From assembly GCA_963921195.1 (NCBI GenBank), contig OY992536.1, positions 98,233,550 to 98,297,549 on the forward strand: a stretch of 64,000 bases of DNA, given 5' to 3'. This stretch comes from Pegoplata infirma (Eukaryota > Arthropoda > Insecta > Diptera > Anthomyiidae). The notes under the pieces are model-generated. The model was not told where the DNA came from and made no database searches. It saw only the letters and a list, made by a program, of their open reading frames with translations. Shown here piece after piece: positions 1 to 11,085 of this stretch (its first letter is position 1; the number at the start of each line of letters is the position of its first letter). The position numbers and the translations under genes were made by a program.

Positions 1-382
1 CGGTTTTTGCACAGACATTTTGAAAACATTTTCTAAAGTATTTTGGGCTCCTAAACACGAATAATGTCATCAGAAAAGTTGTATCAAATTGCCTTCTTGA
101 CATTTTTTGTGAATCAAGACCTCAAAACAGACAAATTTTTTAATATCGAAAAAGTATATGTTAAAGTTCTTCATATTTTTTTTTATTCGAATTCCCAATA
201 AAATTACATTACTTTTGCAAGAAATCCGGACTCGATACGATCAAGAATACCATCAGGACATTAAAAGAAAGTTTTTGTTATGTCCTTATAAGTATCCGAA
301 TTTTGCAAGAAACTTCCTGTTCAAAGCAGATATGTAAAGTAGACACTCCAATAAAGAGAACCTGGGGTTAAAATCCAATATC
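1..382 (-). repeat. Fragment of dispersed repeat D
   Basis: This stretch is an inverted, diverged copy of 62440-62640; both contain the block AGAGAACCTGGGGTTAAAA followed by a similar GAGTATAT...AGAAATATTT stretch. The motif AAGGCGATTT plus its neighbours also recurs near 42362-42430 inside the hairpin at 40840-44300, so the family is probably part of that hairpin repeat. About 200 bases near the middle (roughly 140-340) are absent from the right-hand copy. No coding capacity is seen. Confidence 0.45.
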
Positions 383-1049
383 CATTGAGTATATCCAGAA
401 ATATTTGTAAAAAATATATATTGATATTTTTACAAAATTACAAAAAATGGACGTCCACAGAAAATATATCCCCAAGCATGCGCCACCCTAATTTTAACAT
501 ACCTTCACCTAGAAGTCTTTTATTTTTTTTCTAACATGGGTGACAAGTTCATTGACAATAACTGAAATAATTTTTACAAGTTGCTAGAGTAATGAGTGGG
601 AAATTGAATAAGAATCACTTACTCGAATTGCTAGGTTTATGTAATAAATGTTACATATAAATGCAAAAGAAAAAAAAAAAAAACAGATTTTTGTGAATAT
701 CAGCAAAAGAATAAAATAACAATAGAATATTTTAAGATTTTTTAAGAGATAAGTGTAGGAAAATAATTGGTATTTGTTTGTTTTATTTAAGTAAAATGTT
801 AATTTTGAAGAGAAAGAGAAAAAAAAAACTGGGAATAGCAATAATGGCAAATATATGTGACAATTTTTCGCGAAATAAATAATGGGAGTTTTAAGTTAAA
901 ACAAAAGACTTAAGACATAAACTTTAATGATTTTTTTTTAAAAAAGAGATTTAATGAACTTTAACAAATTGGAGCAGTGGAGTAATTGAGGCATATAAAT
1001 TTGCAATAGTAATAAACGCAGAAAAGTATTACAGGTACTACATGTAAGG
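383..1049. other. AT-rich stretch, no gene seen
   Basis: Homopolymer-rich, A+T-rich sequence. The only recurring element is the motif AAAACAAAAGACTTAAG near 899-915, which also appears around 36261, 36315, 44580, 52405, 52565 and 62897. An 88-codon open frame on the minus strand has the composition of translated poly-A/poly-T tracts and is not believed. Confidence 0.5.
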
Positions 1050-1170
1050 TTGTAAGTGATTTAGAGTCGATCAGTATACTTGAAGGTGGGTATAGGATCA
1101 ATATTTTGGGTAGTTACAAAACAAACATCAACACAAAGCCATTATACCCTGTAACACAAAGTGGTGTAGT
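1050..1170 (-). mobile_element. Mini-me-like family A, 5' fragment
   Basis: Matches the first ~120 bases of family A copies at 3571 and 48166: the terminal ATTATACCCTGTAACAC, the TAGTTACAAA block, and GATCAGTATACTTGAAGG. It faces away from the full copy at 1735-2506, so the two 5' ends are head to head across about 560 bp that includes the MITE at 1227-1728. The GTCY tract and everything 3' of it are missing. Confidence 0.65.
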
Positions 1171-1226
1171 TTTTAAAGAACCAAAGCTTAGTTTTTGGAA
1201 TCCTGGTGCCTACTGTTTTTATACTA

Positions 1227-1728
1227 CACTCAAAAAAAAACCTTGTAAAATAGCAAGAAAAACTTGTAACTTTTATTTTTTGCTACCTTCTATTTGACAA
1301 GAATTCCTTGTAATTTTACAAGCTTTTTACCAAAAATTTTGTAATTTTACAAGATTTTTACCAATAAAATTGTAATTTTTACAATTTTTTTGACGCGATA
1401 AAAGTTACAAGGGGGTTTCGTGACTTTATTAGATTTTTTGCTACCTCCTATTTTACAAGAATTCCTAGTAAAAATTTCGAGCTTTTTTGTTATTTTACAA
1501 GTTTTTTACCAATATAAAACTAACAAGGAATTGTCGTAAATTTACTAGAATTTTTTTTGTAAAAAAACCACTAAAATTTGTAAAATTACAAAATAAATTG
1601 TAAAATTATAAAAAAAATGTAAATTTCGACCAAAAATTATTTGTTAAAAAACAAGGAAAACTGTTTAACATTGGTAAAATGGGATTGCGAGACTTTTTCT
1701 TGTAATTTGACAAGGATTTTTTTTAGAG
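1227..1728. mobile_element. MITE family T, copy 1
   Basis: Flanked by TA (1225-1226 and 1729-1730). The left end reads CACTCAAAAAAAA and the right end TTTTTTTTAGAG, an imperfect inverted repeat. The interior is a patchwork of TTGTAAAATTACAAG-like palindromic motifs shared with 14517-14950, 15083-15626 and 15759-24101. No open reading frame; a non-autonomous TA-target element is the best reading, probably Tc1/mariner-like. Confidence 0.6.
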
Positions 1729-1734
1729 TATTTT

Positions 1735-2506
1735 TATACCCTACACCACTCTGTGGTACAGGTAATAATGAGTTCGTAACTACCCGAAATATTGGTCCTA
1801 GACCTACCTTCAAGTATACCGATCGACTCAGAATTAATTTTTGAGTCGATTTAGCTATGTCCGTCCGTCTGTCCATCTAACGGTTTAAGCATGATACAGG
1901 TCGCAATTTTCAATAAAATGACTTGAAATTTGAAACTTAAGCATTTTTTGGTCCAAGGACGAAACCTATTGAAATTTAAAAAAATCAGTCCATGTTAAGA
2001 CCTAGCCCCTATACAAACGCCCCCTTTCGATTCGGCTTAAATGACTCTTTTAACCTATTTTAATAGATATCGCTTTGAAATTTAGCAGGTAACCAAATTT
2101 AACGAATCATCATTCCAAATTTCAAAGAATTCGGATCAGTGCTTCTGGTAGTCCCCATACAAACCACCCTCCCAATATTCACATAATTCCCTTAAAAATT
2201 TATAAAAATGGAAATATTTGATAAAAATTTTATTTTTAGGTGTTAAACGTGTAATCAAATCGGAATATAAATGGACCATTTTTGGACTAAGTCCCCCATA
2301 TACAAATTTCAACCGATATTCAGTTAGATCAGTCTATTGACAAAAAAATTAACCAATTCCACAAAAATTTGATCTCTGTGTTTTTTCTACACTAAATGAA
2401 GATCTAACAAAAGATCCAATCGGCCATGTTTGGATATGGGACCCATTTTCCGGAAAACACTGGTGTAGGGTATCTTATGACCGACTATAACTTTCTTACT
2501 TGTTTT
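1735..2506 (+). mobile_element. Mini-me-like family A element
   Basis: Starts with TATACCCTACACCACTC and ends with CCGACTATAACTTTCTTACTTG, as do the copies at 3571-4431 (+), 47429-48166 (-) and 60630-61253 (-). The subterminal core, GTATACCGATCGACTCAGAA then GAGTCGATTTAGC, leads into a short GTCY microsatellite (about 1858-1878). That core plus GTCY arrangement is the hallmark of dipteran mini-me repeats, which are non-coding. The element lies just right of MITE T copy 1. Confidence 0.75.
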
Positions 2507-3570
2507 AACAAAACAATGAAAGTATACCAACATTAGAGCAAAACTCCCGAAGGGTTTTGAAAACTTAGCTCAAGTCCTTTTTTATGGCCCACTGATGTTT
2601 TTCAATTTTTTCAAAGGCGTTTTAAATAAGTAAAAAAAAAAAAAATTAAATATAGTTCTGAGCTAAATTACGATAATAGTTGTCTTCAGTGAAATTTGAT
2701 GGCGGTTCTTTCTTTAGAATATATTAACCCTCTATCTCCCATATTTAGGGGTCATTTTGTTCCTTTTTCGAAATACCCTTATAGAACACCACTAAAACGT
2801 GCCTTTTATGGGTTAAAATATTCTACAAACATTTTCTGCATCAAATTTCAGTAGGGATTGTCAAGGGCTAAAAGTTCGTGCGAAAAGTGCAGAAAGCTTG
2901 AAAAAGTAAAAATAGAAAGTAGTTTAGTGAAACATAATTTAACTAATTATGAAACTTTTAATTTTCCTTATTAACACATTTTTCTTTTGTCGCACGAACT
3001 TTTGATCTTTGACAACCCTTAGTAAAATTTGATGCAGACAAATCCTTTTAGAACATTTTAACCCTTTAAACGCACGTCTTAGTCGTGTCCTAAGAGGATA
3101 TTTTAAAAAAGGTCCAACATGACCCCTAGAAATGGAATATAGAGGGTTAATATGTTCTAAGGAAAGAGCGGCCATTAAATTTCACTGAAGACTTTTACTA
3201 TAGAAATTTATGTCAGAAGCAGATTTATTATATTTTTTGGACTTATTTCACACGACTTTGATGAAAAACAATTTAATAGTACATATGTAATAATTTACAA
3301 TTTTACTTTTTTAAGCATTTTGCACTTTTCGCACGAATTATTGATCTTCAACAACCCCTAGTAAAATTAAATGCAGAAAATTTTTATAGAACATTTTAAC
3401 CCTTTAAGCGCACGTTTTATTGGTGTTCTATGAGGATGTTTGAAAAAAGGGCCAAAATGACCCCTAAAGATGAGAGATACAGGGTTAATTTGTTCAAAGA
3501 AAAGAACCGCCATCAAATTTTACTTAAGACAAGTCTAAACATTATTTACCTCAGAATTAGATTTAATATT

Positions 3571-4431
3571 TATACCCAACACCACTCTGTGGTACAGGGT
3601 ATAATGAGTTTGTGCTGATGTTTGTAACTACCCGAAATATTAGTCCTAGACCTACCTTCAAGTATACCGATCGACTCAGAATCACTTTTTGAGTCGATTT
3701 AGCGATGTCCGTCTGTCCGTCTGTCCGTCCGTCTGTCCGTCCATCCGTCCGTCCGTCCGTCCATCCGTCTGTCCATCTATCGGTTTATGCACGATACAGG
3801 TCGCAATTTTCAATCAATTGACTTGAAATTAGAAACTAAAGCATCTTTTGACCCAAGGACGAAGCCTATTGAAATTGAAAAAAAAATCGGTCCACGTTAA
3901 GACCTAGCCCCCATACAAACGCCCCCTTTAGATTAGGCTTAAATGACTCTAATAATCGTATTTTAAGAGATATCGCTTTGAAATTTTACAGGCAATCAAA
4001 TTTTGTATGCACAAATCATCATTCTAAATTACAAAGCAAGCGGGTCAGTCCTTCTGGTAGTCCCCATACAAACCACCCTCCCGATATTCACATGATTCCC
4101 TCAAAATTCCAAAAAATGGAAATATTTGATAAAAATTTTATTTTGGGTGTTAAGCGTGTACTTTATTAACCAAATAAAATTGGAATATAATTGGACCATT
4201 TTTGGACTTAGTCAAAATTTCGACCGATATTCAGTTAAATTGGTCTATTGGCAAAAAAATAAACCAATTGCACTAAAATTTGATCTGTGTGTGTTTTCTA
4301 CACTAAACAAAGATCTAACAAAAGATAGATCCAATCGGTCAATGTTTGGACTTGAGACCCATTTTCCGGAAAACACTGGTGTAGAGTATCATATGGTCGG
4401 TCTTGACCGACTATAACTTTCTTACTTGTTT
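3571..4431 (+). mobile_element. Mini-me-like family A element inserted in repeat C
   Basis: Complete family A copy: TATACCCAACACCACTC start, core GTATACCGATCGACTCAG, a long GTCY/GTCC microsatellite at about 3709-3777, and the CTTTCTTACTTG end. The uninterrupted paralogue at about 34575-34605 reads GATTTAATACTTATTTTTTG, so the insertion is after TTA and before a T-run, with no clear target duplication. Short open frames inside (e.g. 3978-4169) are repeat sequence and not genes. Confidence 0.8.
3709..3777. repeat. (GTCY)n microsatellite of mini-me A
   Basis: Tetranucleotide GTCC/GTCT repeats with a few CATC interruptions, directly after the mini-me core TTAGCGATGTCC. This is the longest GTCY tract in family A here. 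Confidence 0.85.
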
Positions 4432-4615
4432 TTTTTTTGACTTGTTCAAAACGTCTTTAAAAAAAAATTTGAAAAATTTTAGTGGGCCACAAAAAACGCC
4501 TTTTAAAAAAATTTAAAAAATTTCAGTGGGCCATAAAAAATAACTCGAGCTAAGTTTTCAAAACCCTTCGGGGGTTTTGTTCTTCTATTAGTATACTTTC
4601 ATTTTTTTTTTTGGT

Positions 4616-4884
4616 CCCTTTCAAGATACACTCAAAGGCCCCAAATTTGTTGCACAGTCTTATCACGCTGTGCACTTGCTCCTACCGACAAAATAAACTT
4701 AAATTAAATTTATTAAATTTATTTTTTCATTTTCTTGTTTGGCAGTTTGTCAATAATACAGGACACCGGACACATAAATATTATTAAAAATGATAATTCC
4801 AATCAACGTTTCATCGTATTGCTACTGAAGCTTATTTTATTTTCTATCATATTGAAATTAAACAACTGGAAGAATAGTTTAAAC
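4616..4884. other. Outer edge of repeat C, then AT-rich DNA
   Basis: Begins with the outer edge of the family C repeat (CCCTTTCAAGATACAC, CAAATTTGTTGCACAG), which has a diverged partner at 52320-52340 and 35155-35185. After about 4690 the sequence is AT-rich and unrecognised up to the TA before the satellite element. Confidence 0.4.
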
Positions 4885-4886
4885 TA

Positions 4887-5455
4887 CACCATTTACAGAT
4901 ATAAGTTGTAAAAGATCAATTGTAATTCGAAGATTCTATTTAGTACGAATACTCCATTTGTAATTCAAAAATTCCAATTGTAATTCGAAGATTCTCAATT
5001 GTTATTCTTTAATAATTCGTAAAAGATCAATTGTAATTCGTAAAAGATCAATTGTAATTCGAAAATGATCAATTGTAATTCCTAAAAGATCAATTGTAAT
5101 TCATAAAACATCATTTGTAATGCGAAGATTCCAATTGAAATTCGAAATAGATTAATGGAAATTCAGTTGATGTTATTCGAATTACAATTGGAATCATAAA
5201 TCTTGTTAAATAATTCGTAAAAGATCAATTGTAATTCGTAAAAGATCAATTGTAATTCGAAAAATATCAATTGTAATTCGTAAAAGATCAATTGTTATTC
5301 GAAGATTCCAATTGTAATTCGAAAAAGATCAATTGAAATTCAGTTGATATTTTTCGAATAACGAATTACAATTGATCTTTTACGAATTACAATTGATCTT
5401 TTTCGAATTACGGTTGATCTTTTACGAATTACAATTGATCTTTTACTCTAAATTC
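4887..5455. mobile_element. Old, truncated satellite-hairpin element (E0)
   Basis: Left end CACCATTTACAGATATAAG follows a TA (4885-4886) as in E1-E4. It is followed by degenerate 20/21-bp units (GATCAATTGTAATTCG type) up to about 5340 and by reversed units to about 5455. The right terminus is missing and many units carry substitutions, so this looks older than the 16-23 kb cluster. It shows the family is dispersed and not only a local satellite. Confidence 0.7.
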
Positions 5456-5638
5456 TAATTTACAAGAAAAAACTAGCCTCGAGCTCGACGAAATTTTATT
5501 TATTTTTATACCCTCCACTCTAGTGATAGAGGGTATATATAAGTTTGTCATTCCGTTTGTAACACATCGAAATATTGGTCTAGGACCCCATAAAGTATAT
5601 ATATTCATGATCCTTGATCGATTTTAAGTCGATCTAGC

Positions 5639-5665
5639 GATGTCCGTCCGTCCGTCCGTCCGTCC

Positions 5666-5696
<31 letters not shown>

Positions 5697-5699
5697 CGT
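5639..5699. repeat. (GTCC)n(GTCT)n microsatellite of mini-me B
   Basis: Perfect run of GTCC followed by GTCT units next to the mini-me core. The minus-strand 70-residue open frame across it is a by-product of the tetranucleotide repeat. Confidence 0.9.
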
Positions 5700-6369
5700 T
5701 GAAAACACGCAAACTTTTGAAAGACTTTACGGAGGCTCCTGAAGTTTGACATATATGATCTCCATTTACCGGGTCAGGTTGGTATTGCAATCCAGTGAAA
5801 TCGGTCCAGTGGTTCAAAAGTTATGAGCAAAAGAGTAAATTTCGGCAAGGGTATTTTTCGAATTTACAAGATTAAAACCACTATAACTTTCGAAAGACAA
5901 TTCTGAGGGGGTTAAAGCTTAGCATATATATTTGTCGTTCCCCAAGACTGTTTGGTTTTGAATTTCAGCAAAATCGGTTCAGTGGTTCAAAATTTATAAG
6001 CAAAGCACTGAATTTCAGATTTGTTTCACCTTAAACTGTTGAAAACTCGTTAAACAAGTTTTAAAAGCATAGTGAAATACCAGTTTTGTAAAACTTGTTG
6101 TTGTTTGTCTTCTTGTCGTGGGGTGCAGTTTAGTTGTTAGACAAGTAAATATTTGTTATTGTTTTGTTATTGTTATGTAACTGTATGTAACGGGAAAAAA
6201 ATCAAATAAAGTATGTGTATGATTGAATGTTAATTTGTTTTTGGTTTTTTAAGAAGAGGATGGTGATATAAAAAGAGGAAAATATGTGAAATAGTTTTTT
6301 TTTTGTATTACATATATGTAGGTATAAAACAACAAAAATATTTTACAAAGTAATTTGTTACTCAAAGAA

Positions 6370-6525
6370 ATTGTACACTAAAAAAAAATTTACACTCAAA
6401 AAAAAATGTTACACTCAAAAAAAAAAAATGTACACATTATTATTTTTTTTTTTTTTTTAATGAAATGGCAGACTCAAAAAATATGTTGACAGTCAAAAAA
6501 ATTTTACACTCAAAAAAATTTGATT
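6370..6525. repeat. Array of CACTCAAAAAAA motifs
   Basis: Several spaced copies of ACACTCAAAAAAA-type sequence inside mini-me B. The motif equals the outer end of the T, X and other MITEs in this window. A matching reverse-strand array sits at about 59075-59285 in another mini-me B, so it belongs to the element. Confidence 0.6.
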
Positions 6526-6710
6526 GATTAAAAGAAAGTTTGACTCAAAATAATATATATATTTCTAATATATATTATTTTGAGTCAAATATTTGAGTCA
6601 AAAATTTGTAATGCAATTTTTTGAAATTTTTTTTAGAAAATTACTATCAGATAACATTGTGGAGGGTATTCATAGATTCGACCAAGTCGAATTTAATTTT
6701 TCTACTTGTT

Positions 6711-7308
6711 TAGTTTTAAAATTTTTTCTTTTTTTTTTTTTGATTTTGTCATACAATGGAAAACACATGGAAACATCGGTCTAGGGCCCCATAAAATATA
6801 ATCCACGATTGAGTTTAAGTCGATCTAGCGTTGTTTGTCTGTCTGTCCGTCTGTGGAAATTAAAATAAAACTACGTGTATCCCAAATAACTTGCCCCCTT
6901 TTACCCACAAATTAACAATGTAATCATAGTGTGAGATTAATTATAAAATATGTAAAAAAAAATGCAAAAACATAAGAGGGATGCCCCAAATTGAATGACT
7001 GAGTGGTTTAAAGTGTGCTGCGTGTGCTCTTCTGTGCGGTGTGTGTGTAGAGCTGATCTTCATCTAAGCTGTGCATAAAGATGACCTACATTTATTTGCA
7101 AGAAAGATGATAGGAAAAATATTATTTATACATGTAAGTAGTTGTACGTAAATAAAAAAATTAAAAAAAAAAAAAAACTGCGGGTACATTTGTATACCGA
7201 AGAACAAAATGTGTTGTATACACAATCTAAACATGACATAAATGGGGCACACACATTTATTTTATGATAAGTGGTAAGTATGACTTTTGAAAAAAAAATT
7301 TATCTATA
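6711..7308 (+). other. Second, truncated mini-me B core, then non-coding DNA
   Basis: At 6748-6860 a diverged family B core is visible: CATCGGTCTAGGGCCCCATAA, GTCGATCTAGCG and a GTCT tract. It has no 5' or 3' terminus. From about 6870 to 7308 there is AT-rich sequence with a short GT-rich patch (7017-7053) and no gene. Confidence 0.5.
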
Positions 7309-8115
7309 TCTATACTATATTATAAAACGCACTTTTCGCGAAAATTTTCTTTGTCACTGGTGTTTGAAGAAACTACTGAAACGATTTTGATGAGATAAAA
7401 ACCATAATAAAGCTTTCATTCCAACTAAGATTATAGGCTATAGAATGTTTTGATATCGGTTAAGAGGGACTTTTGAAAATGCCAAAATATGAAAAAAAAT
7501 CAGTTTTTCCGCTTTTAAAAAGACACAATAAGTCTGATTTTAATGTGAATGGCACCATTAAAAACCTCTTTTTTTAACAAACAACTTAGCCTTTTCAGTT
7601 TTTTAAATTAGTTCATTAACACGCCTTGGGCATTCAGTTTTATCACTGTTCAGGGATCTGTACCTCATCTATACTATATTATAAAACGCACTTTTCGCGA
7701 AAATTGTCTTTGTCACCGGTGTTTGAAGAAACTACTGAACCGATTTTGATCAGATAAAAACCATAATAAAGCTTTCATTCCAACTTAGATTATAGGCTAT
7801 AGAATGTTTTGATATCGGTTAAGGAGGACTTTCAAAAATGTGAAAATATGAAAAAAATCAGTTTTTCCGCTTTTAAAAAGACACAATAACTCAGATTTTA
7901 ATGTGAATATCACCATTGGAAAGCTCTTTTTTTAACAAAAAACTTAGCCTTTTCAGTTTTTTAAATAAGTTCATTAACACGGCTTGGCCATTCAATTTTA
8001 CCACCATTCGGGGATCTGTACCTTATCTATACTATCTATATCTATACTATATTAGGTTAGGTTATCTATACTATATTATAAAACGCACTTTTCGCGAAAA
8101 TTTTCTTTGTTTATT
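7309..8115 (+). repeat. Tandemly repeated Helitron 5' ends
   Basis: The ~359-bp unit 7309-7667 is repeated at 7668-8026 with a few differences, and the start motif CTATACTATATTATAAAACG appears a third time near 8062, preceded by partial starts at about 8026-8050. Each full unit begins ATCTATACTATATT and ends GGGATCTGTACC. Confidence 0.8.
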
Positions 8116-10148
8116 TTAAATTTTCCAATTTAAAATAAAAAACACTATTGGAAAGAATTCATTTACGTCTTGAACATTTAAAAAAACCGGATATTAGGGA
8201 CAACTTTTTGGAAGAAGATTTAGAATTAACTGTAAATTGATGTTTTTACAGCCAAACGTTGAATAAAAAAGTTTTCAGTTTAAAACCAGTTATGTCGATC
8301 AAATTCACTTTTGACTACCGATATTCCATTTATGTATATTAGGGTGGCCCGAACAATGACTTTTTTCGAATTTTGTCGATCGCCGGGCAAATTATGGTTC
8401 GTTTTGGTCTAAAAACTCTATGTTTTAATTTTTAGCCAAATCGGACAAAACTAGACCGTTTTTTCCATACAAACCAAACAACATATTTTTTCGATTTTTT
8501 TTTTAATTATTATTTTACTTTACTGTAATTTTCGTGGAATAAACGTTTCAAAATTGACTCCGAAAAAAAATTTAGGGCCGTTGCAGTCATACTCCAAAAA
8601 ATTAAAAAAAATTTATTTAGTTTCGAGTCAAAACTTTTGACTCGAAAGAATTTTTCTTTGAGATGTTGCTCTCAATGATACATATCAACACAAAAATCTT
8701 ATTTCTTTTTGTAACGTCTGTATCACGTTCTAAAATATAGCAAAAAATTCTCTTTTTACCTTTCTCACATTTTATTTTCACAAAAAATGCCTTTTGTCGA
8801 ATTTCGTCAAATGCTGGGCAATTTGCTTTTTGGCTAAGAACTCTATATTTAAGTTTTTAGCCAAATCGGACAATTTTAACATGTGCCGCTGAAGTGTAAA
8901 AGTTTAACCCTAATTTTTTTTTTTTTTATTTTCACAAAAAATTTAAACCACTCAGAGGCACGGGTTAAAATTGTCCGATTTGGCTAAAAATTTTAACATA
9001 TACATAGCTTTTACACCAAAACGAACGATAATTTGCCAGGCAATCTACAAAATTTATTTTTTTTTGACAATACATAAAATTTGAAAAAAGTGAAAACGCA
9101 TTTAATATGATTTTTTTATACATTTAAGAACACGATAAAGATGCCACAGATAAGAATAATATTTTTATGTGAATACATCTTAGCTAAAGTCCTTTCAAGT
9201 CAAAATTAAGAAAAAAAAAAAAAATTAAAAATTCTTAGAGTAGGAATCCAACAACCGACATTTTTTTTCGAAGCAAATTTTGAAGCGGAAGGGGTTATCC
9301 CTCCAAAATGAAATTTTTAGTCATTATTAAGCTTAATCAAGTAAAGCGTTATAAAAAAAAATAAATAAATTAACAAGTTGAAAAAAAAAAAAAAAATTTA
9401 GTTTGTATGGCAAATTTTTTTTTTGGGCCAAAAATTTAACCACCAAAGGCACAGGTTAATTCTGTCAGATTTGGCTAAAAATTTAAACATAAGATTTATA
9501 GACCAAAAAGAACCATTAGGTTTGGACAACTAAATATCATGGTGGTTTTAATTAAAAGGCATTAAATCAAAATAATTCAGATATGAATACATAACATTAT
9601 TTTGTTTTTTTACTTTTCCCCTTCCTGATAAATTAAAGGTCTGATGGGAGAATGATCCACATACGTAGGGTCAAGTTAACAAAAACACTGGGGCCAACTT
9701 GGCAAATCTCAGTTTAATACATTCCGTGTTAAAATTTTTCTTTGATAATAGAAATATTTTAAGGATTTGAGACTTTCCCTTTTGAAAAATTATGAGACTT
9801 TTTTCACTATGAACTACTTATGTTCAAAATAATAAAAATATTTTCTGTTCTGAAAAATATTAACCGTGGAAATAAATTTTTATTAAAATAAAATATCCAA
9901 TCCAAATCAAAATACTTTGATTTCTTTACAAAGATTAATGAAATTTTTAACATTCGATTTTGGGGAAAACAATTTTCTTCAATGTTTCAATTTTGTTCAA
10001 TAAAAATAGATTTTTTTAATTTTTTTTTTAGTTTTCTTTTTATAAAAAAATATTGTTCTTAGAACAAAAAAAAATTAACACAAATTTCATAATTATTGAT
10101 TAAAATTTCGAATTTTTATTCCTCGGGCAACGCCGGGTACTCTGCTAG
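7309..10148 (+). mobile_element. Helitron-like rolling-circle element
   Basis: The 5' end is TC (TCTATACTATATTATAAAAC) after an A. The 3' end is GGGCAACGCCGGGTACTCTG followed by CTAG and then a T. Insertion between A and T without target duplication, a 5' TC, a GC-rich hairpin just upstream and a 3' CTAG are the diagnostic features of Helitrons. No Rep/helicase coding is visible, so it is non-autonomous. The interior holds inverted motifs around TAGCCAAATCGGACAA (8440, 8860) and their reverse complements (8958, 9457). The 5' end is repeated in tandem. Confidence 0.8.
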
Positions 10149-10827
10149 TATTAAATAAATTACAAAAATATGGTTTAAGAATATGTTATAATGATTGACT
10201 TATTTAAACCTAAACATTTTGTGGTAGAAGAAACCAAAGTTGGATCAGGGATATCAAATAATAAGCAGAAATTAATAATGATGAAAAATTTAATGAAAAA
10301 AGGTCATACCTTTAAGGTACCGCAAAAATGCCCAGTTGTATCAACTTAATCATTAAACCAGTTTGAATGTCAAAATTTAGTTCATCAGTATACTGTTGGA
10401 CATAATAAGTGGTTGCTTTTTTCAACAATTTTCGGAAGAAAGTAAATAATCAATCTAATAAAGTGGTAATAAAAAATGATTTCCTAAGCTTGTGAAAACT
10501 AAAAAAACTTTTAAAAAAAAAAACAAAAATTGTGTAAGGCCCCTATGAGCCTCCAAAAAAATTTTGGAGGTCACATTTGAAGCAGAAAACTTTGTCCGAC
10601 CAAAATTATTTTTTGATGGTGCAATAAGCCAATCAAGCAAAATAAAAAAAAAAAATATTATTTCTTAGAAATAATTAATATGGACTCAAACCGAACTAAA
10701 ATAAAAATTCAGTTAAAAAAAAAAAAAAAGAATCAACAATGTTTCCTTGTGTAAAAAAAAAAATAAAAAAAAGAAATCATCAATGTTTCCTTGTGTAAAA
10801 AAAAATAAAAAAATTCAACCAAAAAAA
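10149..10827. other. AT-rich stretch, no gene seen
   Basis: Nothing recognisable except a short direct repeat, CAATGTTTCCTTGTGTAAAA, at about 10736 and 10782, each copy followed by an A-rich tract. Confidence 0.45.
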
Positions 10828-11001
10828 TGTTGTTGTTGTGTAATAAAAAATTTAAAGCCAGACTTAAACCTCAAAGAACTAACAGAAGATATTGACCGAT
10901 TCAAAAAATATTTTTGCAGATACGTTTCTGGTATGGGTAAAGCAATTTCTTGGGTAACCGATTCCGATCAGAGCAAAAAGTGTAAAAACGGTCCATTCTA
11001 A
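10828..11001 (+). CDS. Possible short coding remnant, unknown
   Basis: A 58-codon open frame ending in TAA whose composition differs from the surrounding homopolymers. It begins with four cysteines (KKCCCCVIKN), continues with an acidic/basic stretch (ELTEDIDRFKKYF) and ends KKCKNGPF. I do not recognise the protein. A splice-acceptor-like tract, TATTTTTGCAG, lies inside at about 10909-10919, so it could be a decayed exon or a transposon fragment. No start codon or neighbouring gene supports expression. Confidence 0.15.
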   Translation, partial: CCCCVIKNLKPDLNLKELTEDIDRFKKYFCRYVSGMGKAISWVTDSDQSKKCKNGPF

Positions 11002-11085
11002 CAGGCGCGGATCCATTTCTTGGGTTTGGAGGAGAGCAGTCGCGGATCCAGCTCTTGGGTTTGGGGGGGGGGGGGGGGAGAAATT
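11002..11085. repeat. Tandem GCGGATCCA repeat with 16-G run
   Basis: Two copies of a ~40-bp unit (GCGCGGATCCATTTCTTGGG and TCGCGGATCCAGCTCTTGGG), the second running into about 16 consecutive G at 11063-11078. GCGGATCCA-type sequence occurs at some hAT-like transposon ends, but no partner end was found. Confidence 0.5.

Larger units (their letters stand above)
2507..4615. repeat. Foldback repeat family C, copy 1
   Basis: Large inverted repeat. The left arm carries GAAAGTATACCAACATTAG and AGGGTTTTGAAAACTTAGCTC; the reverse complements close the right arm near 4545-4605. Inside are ~230-bp subunits with CGCACGAACTTTTGATCTT, GACAACCCCTAGTG and TTCACTGAAGAC: one reversed (2680-2890) and two direct (2960-3200, 3310-3540). 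Related copies lie at 32480-35165, 40605-40830 and 52141-52345. The right arm is split by a mini-me A (3571-4431). Non-coding. Confidence 0.6.
5507..6710 (+). mobile_element. Mini-me-like family B element
   Basis: Starts TATACCCTCCACTCTAGTG, then ATAGAGGGTATATA, the core CCCCATAAAGTATATATA and GTCGATCTAGCGATGTCC, and a GTCY array. The 3' end is GACCAAGTCGAATTTAA...TTCTACTTG. The same 5' and 3' ends occur at 36392-37098, 53092-55640, 58899-59927 and 61372-62366. About 250 bases around 6090-6330 are not shared with the minus-strand copies and may be an insertion. The 3' half contains several CACTCAAAAAAA motifs. Confidence 0.8.

Noticed and set aside
5605..5817. 70-codon frame with QTDRQTDRQTD repeats
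   Set aside because: Translation of the mini-me GTCY microsatellite.
8050..8060. TTAGG telomere-like repeats (TTAGGTTAGG)
   Set aside because: Only two units, inside the tandem Helitron 5' ends, and Diptera lack TTAGG telomeres.
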